Assembly: GCA_945898275.1 (NCBI GenBank)
Contig: CAMDHZ010000027.1
Coordinates: forward strand, 1 to 37,174
Source: Chitinophaga pinensis
Lineage (GTDB): Bacteria; Bacteroidota; Bacteroidia; UKL13-3
Length of the DNA stretch: 37,174 nt
Direction: 5' to 3'
The notes under the pieces are model-generated. The model did not search any database. It saw only the letters and a list, made by a program, of their open reading frames with translations, and had not been told where the DNA came from. This document shows positions 23,113-31,414 of this stretch, one piece after another. The position numbers and the translations under genes were made by a program. Every line of letters begins with the position of its first letter. Position 1 is the stretch's first letter.

Positions 23113-26100
23113 TTGCTTTCTAAACCAGTTAAATATCTTGTAGGTCTTTTAAGCGCCTTGATGCTCTTGGTGCTTTTGTTTGCTACTGAAATTGGGATAC
23201 TTAAAAACACTAAACAACAAGAGGCTCAAAACCTGAATGAAGTTCAGTTTTTGATGAATGAGAAGGAAGCCGAAAGCAAAGACCTTATTTATGCAGTTTT
23301 ACAAGATACTTCTCACTTAAATTGGCATTGGCTAGATTACTTAGAAAGGGCCAGAAATCAACACTTTGTATTAAGTGTTTTTAGAAATGATACCTTAATT
23401 GGTTGGTCAGACCAACTGATAAACTCAGGAAAACTTGTAAGTGGTATTAAGGATGGATTTAACTACATCAACACCAATAATGGCGCTTATTGGGTTTCTT
23501 CGTTAAGCAAAGGGAGTTATAAAATTGCGGTTTTCTATCAACTTAAGACCAATTATAAATTTCAGAATCAATACATAAAAAACCACATCAACGAAGAGTT
23601 GAAATTCATTGGTTCTGCCTTGTTTAGTCCTTCTCCTATCCAAGATTTTGTGGATTTAAAGGATAGAAGAGGCAATTATATTTGCTCCATTCAACTTTTT
23701 GGTTCAACCAAAACCACGCCTTATTGGTTGCAATTTGCTTTTGTAGTTTGCACCCTGCTAATTGCCTGGTTTTTTCACCAATTTAGCAGTCAAGTTATTC
23801 AATGGAATTTTAGCGTTGGTACCTTATTTTTTGTTGGTTTGACCCAAACCGCGCGCTGGTTATTTTTAAAGTATAAGATTCCGATTTTTGTATACGCTAA
23901 TCCGCTATTTAACCCAGTGGTTTATGCCTCTTCTACGTTTAATCCTTCTTTAGGAGATTTTTTAATAGCAGCATTTTTATTGCTTTGGTATCTTTTGTTA
24001 ATTAGGGAAACAGCTTTGCAGGTATCCCCAAAAAGAAGCATCTACTACTTACATTTAATATTTGCCTCCCTAATTTCAATGGTATTGGCAGATGGTGCGT
24101 TTGATGCGATAAAAAGTATTGTTTTTGACTCGCAAATTTTATTTGATGTAAAGAATATTTATGTATTGGATATCTTTACTTTTTTGGCCTTGTTGCTAGC
24201 TTTTATCATTCTACTGAGTTGTTATCAAATTTTCTTAAGGCTATACCGTTTAATCATTGTAGGAAGCATCAATGCCTTTGAAAAGGCCATTATTATTGGC
24301 TTGGTATTCTTCTTTATAGAACCTTATTTGGTTAAACACTTGTTTGAAAGACCCATTAATTATGTTAATGTAAGTAGTGCTTTGTTACTTAGCTTTTTTG
24401 TGTTTTTGCATTGGATCAAACCAAAATTAAATAGGTTTCAAGGGTATTTTATTTTGGTATTGCTTATATCTGTTTTTACCTCTATGTCATTGTATTATTT
24501 TAGTAAAGACAAAGAGCATGAAAACCGCATCACATTTGCTGGAAATATCGTTTCTCAGAATGATGTGAATGCAGAGTATTTTTTAAAAGACATTGAAGAT
24601 AATATTGCTAAAAGCACGGTTATAAAATCTTATTATTTCAATCCAATTTCCTTGAAATCGCAATTGGTAAAGCACTTGCAACAGCTCTATTTTTCTGGTT
24701 ATTTAAGTAAGTACAGTGTTTCTATTTATGATTTTGATTCGTCTTTTAACCATTATCATTCTCGCAATCCCTATTCTTATCGTCAGGTAGATTTTATCTA
24801 TAAACAATTAGGTGCTCCTACCTTAAATAGATATTTTAGATTCTTAAAAAACAATGCCTATTTAAAAGGATATTTGGGTAAGTTTAACATTCGTAGCCAA
24901 GGCAAATTTTTGGGTTGTGTTTACATTCATCTTCAACCCAAATTACAACAAGACATTACCCGCTTTGATGAATTGTTGATAGATGGATTTAAAAATTCTA
25001 AAAACAAAACTACGGAGTATTCTTATGCCATTTATAAAGATTTGCAACTCTTAAGTCAGAGTGGTCATTATGCCTATCGCACCACTTATACTTGGAATGC
25101 CATCAAGAACAAATCTGATTTAATTGAAGAGAATGGATACCAACATTTGGTGTTTAAAGAGAATGAACAGTTATTGGTGGTTGTGAGTGAAAAGTCGCCC
25201 AATTGGTATGATCCTTTTGGCTTGTTTTCATTGTCTTTTACCTTCTTTAATATCCTGTTGATTGGTTTAATTGGCTTGTATATTTTGTTCAATAACAATT
25301 GGGTTAAAAACAGTTGGTTCAAACCGAAACCATACTTGCAAAAGTTACAAGCCTTGATTAATAAACTACTATTTTTTAAGGAAGGGGATTTAAAGTTTAT
25401 TCGAACACAAATACAATTAGGGATTATTTTGATTGTGTTTTTAACCCTTGCCATTACAGCATATTTTACCATAGAATTTATCACCAATCAAAACTTACTG
25501 AAGCAAAATGACAAGTTGGTTAGGAAGTTAAGAAGTGTAACCAATGCTCTTGAGAATGAAAGTCAGGAAGTGAATTTTAAAGGCAGGGTAAGCGATGCAG
25601 AGGCGAGTCTTAACCAAATTGCAGATTTTTACAATACAGACATTAGCTTTTTTAACCCGAGTGGAAATTTAATAGCTTCTACCATTAAGAAAGTATACGA
25701 GGCAGATATCATTGCACCTTTGATGAATCCTGAGGCATTTTTTCACTTGAATAATTTAAGGGAGTCTCAGTACATTCAGAAGGAAGCCATTGCTACATTT
25801 TCTTACACTGGGGCCTATGCGCCAGTATTCTCAAGGAACAAGGAATTATTGGGTTTTGTGCAATTGCCAGATTTTTACCAAACCTCTGATTTGAATGCAG
25901 AAATTTCTTCTATCATGGTTGGGTTTATCAATTTATATGCCTTGATGTTTTTTGTGATTGGTGCCATGGCATGGTTGGTTTCAAGAAATATTTCTTATCC
26001 ACTTAGGTTGATCCAAAAGCAGTTGGCGCAAACCACCATAGGAAAGAAAAATGAACCTATTGATTGGAATCGGAATGATGAAATTGGGGAATTGGTGAAG

Positions 26101-26835
26101 GCCTACAATAACATGATTGACCAATTGCAAGAAAGTGCAGAAAAATTGGGTAGAAGCGAAAGGGAAGGGGCTTGGCGAGACATTGCAAGGCAGATTGCGC
26201 ATGAAATTAAAAATCCGCTTACGCCCATGAAGCTAAGTGTGCAGCATTTGGAAAGGGCTTGGAACGATCAATCTCCAAAGCTGCCAGAAACCTTTAAAAG
26301 GGTCACTAAAACGCTCATTGCGCAAATAGATATTTTAAGTGAATTGGCCACTGAGTTTAGCAGTTTTGCTAAAATGCCTGCACCAGAATATGAGGCCATT
26401 GTATTAAATGAAATGATTGAGCAAGTCATTCATTTGCAAGGTCAGTCTTTTGAAGGAAAGCTTTTATTTAATTTAGACGAGGAAATTACTTTGTTTTTTG
26501 ATAAAGGTTATCTCAACAGAACACTCACCAATTTGGTTAAGAATGCCATTCAAGCTATTCCAGAAGACAGGGAAGGAGTGATTGAAATTGTGGCCAACAC
26601 GAATGAAAAGAACCAACTGCATCTTAAGGTGATAGACAATGGAACGGGCATTCCGAAAGCACAGCAAGAGAAAATCTTCTTGCCATATTTTAGTACCAAA
26701 GTGATTGGAATGGGCCTTGGATTGCCAATTGTAAAGAGCATGATTGAAAGTGGGGGTGGTGAAATTTGGTTTGAAACCGAGGAAAACATAGGTACAACAT
26801 TCCATATTTTGTTGCCGTTAACTAGGGAAGAATGA
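23113..26835 (+). CDS. Very large multi-pass sensor histidine kinase (NtrY-like core)
   Basis: 1240 residues with a TTG start (MLSKPVKYLVG). One N-terminal membrane helix, an extracytoplasmic segment to about residue 200, and then a block of about eight membrane helices (about 205-475) come first. A second large extracytoplasmic region follows to about 700, then two helices near 710-800. A third short sensor region, a helix at about 935-955 and a HAMP linker (SRNISYPLRLIQ) come next. The kinase core has the phospho-acceptor His1030 in IARQIAHEIKNPLTPMK, an N-box LVKNAIQAIPE and the ATP lid IDNGTGIP with GMGLGLPIVKSMI. No response regulator is adjacent. Its stop TGA overlaps the ATG of the outer-membrane protein gene, so the two are translationally coupled. 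The signal is unknown. Confidence 0.9.
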   Translation: MLSKPVKYLVGLLSALMLLVLLFATEIGILKNTKQQEAQNLNEVQFLMNEKEAESKDLIYAVLQDTSHLNWHWLDYLERARNQHFVLSVFRNDTLIGWSDQLINSGKLVSGIKDGFNYINTNNGAYWVSSLSKGSYKIAVFYQLKTNYKFQNQYIKNHINEELKFIGSALFSPSPIQDFVDLKDRRGNYICSIQLFGSTKTTPYWLQFAFVVCTLLIAWFFHQFSSQVIQWNFSVGTLFFVGLTQTARWLFLKYKIPIFVYANPLFNPVVYASSTFNPSLGDFLIAAFLLLWYLLLIRETALQVSPKRSIYYLHLIFASLISMVLADGAFDAIKSIVFDSQILFDVKNIYVLDIFTFLALLLAFIILLSCYQIFLRLYRLIIVGSINAFEKAIIIGLVFFFIEPYLVKHLFERPINYVNVSSALLLSFFVFLHWIKPKLNRFQGYFILVLLISVFTSMSLYYFSKDKEHENRITFAGNIVSQNDVNAEYFLKDIEDNIAKSTVIKSYYFNPISLKSQLVKHLQQLYFSGYLSKYSVSIYDFDSSFNHYHSRNPYSYRQVDFIYKQLGAPTLNRYFRFLKNNAYLKGYLGKFNIRSQGKFLGCVYIHLQPKLQQDITRFDELLIDGFKNSKNKTTEYSYAIYKDLQLLSQSGHYAYRTTYTWNAIKNKSDLIEENGYQHLVFKENEQLLVVVSEKSPNWYDPFGLFSLSFTFFNILLIGLIGLYILFNNNWVKNSWFKPKPYLQKLQALINKLLFFKEGDLKFIRTQIQLGIILIVFLTLAITAYFTIEFITNQNLLKQNDKLVRKLRSVTNALENESQEVNFKGRVSDAEASLNQIADFYNTDISFFNPSGNLIASTIKKVYEADIIAPLMNPEAFFHLNNLRESQYIQKEAIATFSYTGAYAPVFSRNKELLGFVQLPDFYQTSDLNAEISSIMVGFINLYALMFFVIGAMAWLVSRNISYPLRLIQKQLAQTTIGKKNEPIDWNRNDEIGELVKAYNNMIDQLQESAEKLGRSEREGAWRDIARQIAHEIKNPLTPMKLSVQHLERAWNDQSPKLPETFKRVTKTLIAQIDILSELATEFSSFAKMPAPEYEAIVLNEMIEQVIHLQGQSFEGKLLFNLDEEITLFFDKGYLNRTLTNLVKNAIQAIPEDREGVIEIVANTNEKNQLHLKVIDNGTGIPKAQQEKIFLPYFSTKVIGMGLGLPIVKSMIESGGGEIWFETEENIGTTFHILLPLTREE

Positions 26836-29800
26836 AATTCGCCCTTTGCTTTTGTGTATGCTTAATGCTGCTGTTTTCTGCAAAGGAAACGAAGGCTCAA
26901 TACCAATTGCCAAGGCAACAAAAATTCATCATTTTACAAGCAGATACCTTGCAATTAGATTCATTTTTAGTAGTAAAAGGTAGCCTTTTGGTAAATGGGT
27001 ATACAGAGCAAATAGACTATGAGTTTAACTACTATACTAGTACTTTTATCAATAAGAAAATTCCGCTAGGAAGCAGCTTGTATGTTTCTTATCAGCCCAT
27101 AAATACTGGACTTTTAAAGGTTTATCAAAAGAAAGATGTTAAACTATTGCTGCCAGATATTAAGGCAAATCCGAACCCTTTTCAATACGTACCAGGCAAT
27201 AGACAATTTGATTTAGGCCTAGAAAAGGATGGTGTTTTGGTAAATGGCAGCATCATGCGTGGATTGAGTTTGGGGAACAATCAGAATGCTATTGTGAATG
27301 CAAATTTAAACTTACAATTAAGTGGAAGAATAAACAATGAAGTAGATATTTTAGCCGCCATTAGTGATGATAACAATCCCATTCAGCCCGAAGGAAACAC
27401 CCAAGACATCCAAGATTTTGACCAAGTATTTGTGCAACTAAGCAAAGGCAGTAATCGGGTAGTGGTTGGAGATTATTTAATCAACCGTCCTAAAGATTCG
27501 TACTTTCTAAACTATCAAAAAAAACTACGTGGTATTCAGGTTGGTTCAACCCAAACCTTTAAAAACAAGCAAACTTTAACTGTTGAAGCTGAAGCTGCAT
27601 TATCGCGTGGAAGGTTTGTTAGAAATACCATTCCGGGAGTAGAAGGCAATCAAGGACCGTATCGATTGAGCGGTCCCAATGGCGAATTGTTTATCATTAT
27701 TGTATCGGGTACGGAGGTGGTTTATTTGGATGGGGAAAGGTTAACCAGGGGCGAGCAAAACGATTATATCATTGATTATAACACAGGGGAAATCACTTTT
27801 ATGCCCAAACGTTTAATAACAGGATATGCAAGAATTGTGGTAGAGTTTCAATATGCGGATAGGTATTATGCAAGAACCGCTTTGGGCACCCATGTGCAAT
27901 GGCAAGGGGCAAAGTTCAAAACTTATTTTAACTATTTTACCGAAACCGACAATAAAAATCAGCCTTTTCAACAACTGCTTTCTGATAGCAACAAATTAAT
28001 CTTGGCAAATGTGGGCGACCAACTCTCGCAAGCATTTACAGAAAGTGCTGTAGCTGTTTTTCCGTTTGACCCAAAGCGAATATTATATAGAAAAATAGAT
28101 AGCATTGGTTTCAATAATGTTTATGTGCATGTTCCCGCTGCCACAAATGAAACTGTGTATTACGAGTTGCGGTTTACTTACGTAGGTCCAAATAAAGGGA
28201 ATTATAAGCAAGCAGCTTCTGCAAGTAATGGTAGAGTTTTTAGTTGGGTGAGTCCTGTAAATGGTATTGCGCAAGGAGATTTTGAACCTGTAACTTATTT
28301 GGTTGCTCCCAATAGAAAGCAATTGCTAAGCGCTGGAACACTGTTGCAAATGCATAAAAACCACTTGGTAAAAGTTGAACTTGCCATGAGTGATAACAAT
28401 AAAAACTTGTTTAGCGAGAAAGATAAAGATGATAATTTAGGGTATGGGTTAAAAGTGGAATCCTTTCATAAGTATTATCTCGCGGATACTAATTTTAGGT
28501 TTGAAAGTCAGTTGTTTTATGAAGTAGTAACCAAAACTTTTAGAAATATAGAAAGATATAGGTCGGTAGAGTTTGACAGGACTTGGAGCAGGCAATTGCA
28601 AAATACGGCTAACCAAGACACGGGCAACCAAGAGCATATTGTTAATTGGAGAATAGCCTTTGTAAATAAGAACAAATGGTTGCTGCAATATCAGTTGGGT
28701 TATTATAACAGAGGTGTTGCCACGTATTTAGGTTACAGACATCAAGCAGGTTTGCGTTACAAGGATGAATTAAATAGCTTTGATTTAAGCGCTGAAATAG
28801 TGCAAGGAAAGCAGAAGCCTTTTGCATTTGTAGATGGATTTGGCAACAAGGTAAAAGTAATGCAAGGTCAATACACCCGAAACCTATTTGGGCAATTGTT
28901 AAGTGCACGAATTCTACTTGACGAAAGTAGATTTCTAACTTCAAAGGATAGCCTATTGAGTGGTTCTTATGCTTATACAGAATATGGTTTTGCCCTTCAA
29001 CCCAAAGATTCAAGCAAGTATTCCTATTATTTGGAATATAAGAATAGGGTGGATCAATTGCCAACTGAAAATGCATTTAAACAACACACCGTAGCAAATG
29101 AGTATAAGGCTGGTGTTAGCATGGTTCAAAAAAACTTTAACAGGTTAAGTACCGACATAGCCTTGCGTGATTTTAAGGTGCTAGATACAGCCTTTGCAGG
29201 TCTAAAACCCGAATTGACTTTCTTAAGCAGAATAACGTATGATTATGGCTTTTTTAAAAGGAAGGTTACGGCAAATTCTTACTTGCAGTTGGGTTCAGGT
29301 AATGAATTGCGTCGGGATTTTCAATACTTTCAAGTTCCAGTAGGGCAGGGTTTATATGTTTGGAAAGATTTCAATGAAGACGGCATACAGCAATTAAACG
29401 AGTTTCAATTGGCTTCTTTTGCTGATAAAAACTTGGCTGATTATATTAAGGTGTTTTTGCCAACCACTTCTCTTATTAGCACGTACACCACACAGGTAAG
29501 CCAAACCATTAATATCAATTTTGGTTCACCTTCTAGTCAACAAAGAAATTTCAAGAATTTTGTCAAGCGATTTAGCAATCAATCTGGCGTAAGATATGAA
29601 AAGAAAACAGGCGCCGCAGAGAGTTTAAACCTAAGTCGCTTCACTCGGTTCAACCCTAATGATACTAACCTAATCACCTTAAATTCTGTGCTTAGAAATA
29701 CCTTGTTTTTTAACCGGAGTTCTGCCGTTTGGGGTATGGATTTTAATTGGAGCAATCAATCTTCCAAATCATTGCTTACCAATGGATACGAGTTAAGAAC

Positions 29801-30326
29801 CAAAGAGGAATATGGACTCAATTTTAGGTTTAACCTCAATCAAAGTTGGACCTTTAACAATGGTTTGAACCAAGGATTTAAGCGCTTGAATTCTGATTTT
29901 TTTGCAGAGAATAATTTCCAGTATCGCTTTTTAGAAACCAAGCCAAAGTTAACGTATCAGTTAAATCAAACTTGGCGTATCAGCATAAATTATATGCACT
30001 CACAAGCCAACAATTTACCAGAATTAGGAGGGGAGCAGGCTTTGGTAAATCAGGTGGGCACAGAATGGCGGTTTTCCAAACCCAAGTTAGGGGTTTTAAC
30101 CATTAACTATAATTTCTATGAAGTAAATTTTGATGGAAGCTTAAATAGTCCTTTGGCCTATGACATGCTACAAGGTTTAAGCATTGGCAACAACCAAATA
30201 TGGACTTTTAATTTACAGCAAAGAATAGGGCAAAACCTCCAAATTAACTTTAATTATGAAGGCAGAAAAAGTGGAGAAATCCCAATTATCCATGTAGGCA
30301 AGATGGAAGCTCGATACCTGTTTTAA
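26832..30326 (+). CDS. Large outer-membrane protein with SprA-like segments
   Basis: 1164 residues. A signal peptide (to about residue 22, KAQ) is followed by a beta-rich domain. The block GSIMRGLSLGNNQN, then INNEVDILAAISDDNNPIQPEGNTQDIQDFDQVFVQL and VVVGDYLINRP resembles the repeated plug-like segment of the gliding/type IX secretion protein SprA. A second block, YLDGERLTRGEQNDYIIDYNTGEITFMPKR, occurs in other large envelope proteins of this phylum. From about residue 600 to the C-terminal YLF the sequence looks like many beta strands of an outer-membrane barrel. It is about half the length of SprA, so it is a relative, not SprA itself. Coupled to the histidine kinase upstream; role unknown. 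Confidence 0.72.
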   Translation: MKFALCFCVCLMLLFSAKETKAQYQLPRQQKFIILQADTLQLDSFLVVKGSLLVNGYTEQIDYEFNYYTSTFINKKIPLGSSLYVSYQPINTGLLKVYQKKDVKLLLPDIKANPNPFQYVPGNRQFDLGLEKDGVLVNGSIMRGLSLGNNQNAIVNANLNLQLSGRINNEVDILAAISDDNNPIQPEGNTQDIQDFDQVFVQLSKGSNRVVVGDYLINRPKDSYFLNYQKKLRGIQVGSTQTFKNKQTLTVEAEAALSRGRFVRNTIPGVEGNQGPYRLSGPNGELFIIIVSGTEVVYLDGERLTRGEQNDYIIDYNTGEITFMPKRLITGYARIVVEFQYADRYYARTALGTHVQWQGAKFKTYFNYFTETDNKNQPFQQLLSDSNKLILANVGDQLSQAFTESAVAVFPFDPKRILYRKIDSIGFNNVYVHVPAATNETVYYELRFTYVGPNKGNYKQAASASNGRVFSWVSPVNGIAQGDFEPVTYLVAPNRKQLLSAGTLLQMHKNHLVKVELAMSDNNKNLFSEKDKDDNLGYGLKVESFHKYYLADTNFRFESQLFYEVVTKTFRNIERYRSVEFDRTWSRQLQNTANQDTGNQEHIVNWRIAFVNKNKWLLQYQLGYYNRGVATYLGYRHQAGLRYKDELNSFDLSAEIVQGKQKPFAFVDGFGNKVKVMQGQYTRNLFGQLLSARILLDESRFLTSKDSLLSGSYAYTEYGFALQPKDSSKYSYYLEYKNRVDQLPTENAFKQHTVANEYKAGVSMVQKNFNRLSTDIALRDFKVLDTAFAGLKPELTFLSRITYDYGFFKRKVTANSYLQLGSGNELRRDFQYFQVPVGQGLYVWKDFNEDGIQQLNEFQLASFADKNLADYIKVFLPTTSLISTYTTQVSQTININFGSPSSQQRNFKNFVKRFSNQSGVRYEKKTGAAESLNLSRFTRFNPNDTNLITLNSVLRNTLFFNRSSAVWGMDFNWSNQSSKSLLTNGYELRTKEEYGLNFRFNLNQSWTFNNGLNQGFKRLNSDFFAENNFQYRFLETKPKLTYQLNQTWRISINYMHSQANNLPELGGEQALVNQVGTEWRFSKPKLGVLTINYNFYEVNFDGSLNSPLAYDMLQGLSIGNNQIWTFNLQQRIGQNLQINFNYEGRKSGEIPIIHVGKMEARYLF

Positions 30327-30339
30327 TTTATAAAAATAC

Positions 30340-30347
30340 TAAACTTG
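30340..30347 (+). promoter_or_regulatory. Possible -7 element of the AI-2E family gene
   Basis: TAAACTTG, one base from TAnnTTTG, ends 5 bases before the ATG at 30353. No TTG is seen at the -33 position, which falls at the end of the upstream gene. Confidence 0.33.
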
Positions 30348-30352
30348 CGCTT

Positions 30353-31414
30353 ATGAATGATGCCAACCAAACACGAAAGACTGTAGATTTAATAATAAGA
30401 ATTGGGCTATTAATGGGCTTATTTTTTTGGTGCTTTCTCATCATTAAACCTTTTGTTGAACCCTTTATTTGGGGCATCGTAATTGCGGTGGCACTGCAAC
30501 CATCTCACCAATGGTTGGTACAAAATTTCGGTTTGAACCGAAGGTTGGTTTCAACCCTAATTTGTGCATTATTGATACTTGGGCTCTTAATACCAGCCTA
30601 TGGGTTTTTTGCAACCGTTACCGAACTCATTTTAGAAACCAAAGCCAATTTTGAAGCAGGAACCTTGGTAATTCCAGAATTGCCTGAAGAGATTAAGAAC
30701 CTGCCCATTATTGGAGAAACGATTACCAAGTTTTTTGGAAATTTGCACCAGAATTTAAAGCAGTTATTAATCGATTATCAATCAGAAATATTAACAGTAC
30801 TCAGAAATTTTGCTAGTTTATTATTGGATACAGGTATCAATATAGTATTGTTAGTATTAGCAATTTTAATAGCTGGATTTTTATTGGCTTATGAAGGTTT
30901 GGAAGATTGGGCAGACAAACTCTTTAACAGGGTGATTGGCGCAGAAGGATACATGTATGCAGAACTAAGTGCAAGAACCATTAGAAGTGTGGTAAAAGGC
31001 GTGATTGGCGTTGCTGTAATTCAAGCGCTTTTGGCTGGTTTGGGCTTAACTTTATCTGGCATACCACATGCACCTATTTGGGCTTTGGTTGCCTTGTTTT
31101 TCTCTATCATACAAATTGGTCCATCCATTGTAATGGCTGGCGCTGCAGTGTATTTGTTTTTAAATGAAAGCGTGCTTTTTGCTTCTTTATGGACAGCTTA
31201 TTTTGTTTTGGTCTCTTTTTCTGACAACTTAATGAAACCATTTTTATTGGGCAAAGGTGCAGAAGTACCAATGCTAGTCATCTTCATTGGTGTAATAGGC
31301 GGGTTCCTACTATCCGGATTCATTGGCATGTTTGCAGGCGCAATCGTACTAAGTATTGGATACAAGTTGGGTCAAAAGTGGATAGAAGAAAATGCCACTC
31401 CCAAGCCTAATTAA
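30353..31414 (+). CDS. AI-2E family transporter (PerM/YdiK type)
   Basis: 353 residues with about seven to eight membrane helices: [61 protein letters not shown], then a soluble loop, and a C-terminal bundle. Family blocks are [41 protein letters not shown] and [25 protein letters not shown]. Members include the AI-2 exporter TqsA and Na+/H+ antiporter-like proteins, so the substrate is open. The stop codon shares TTAA with the convergent leuS stop. Confidence 0.9.
   Translation: MNDANQTRKTVDLIIRIGLLMGLFFWCFLIIKPFVEPFIWGIVIAVALQPSHQWLVQNFGLNRRLVSTLICALLILGLLIPAYGFFATVTELILETKANFEAGTLVIPELPEEIKNLPIIGETITKFFGNLHQNLKQLLIDYQSEILTVLRNFASLLLDTGINIVLLVLAILIAGFLLAYEGLEDWADKLFNRVIGAEGYMYAELSARTIRSVVKGVIGVAVIQALLAGLGLTLSGIPHAPIWALVALFFSIIQIGPSIVMAGAAVYLFLNESVLFASLWTAYFVLVSFSDNLMKPFLLGKGAEVPMLVIFIGVIGGFLLSGFIGMFAGAIVLSIGYKLGQKWIEENATPKPN

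Noticed and set aside
28083-29076. Minus-strand open frames inside the outer-membrane protein gene
   Set aside because: They lack family similarity and promoters and lie wholly inside a well-supported gene.
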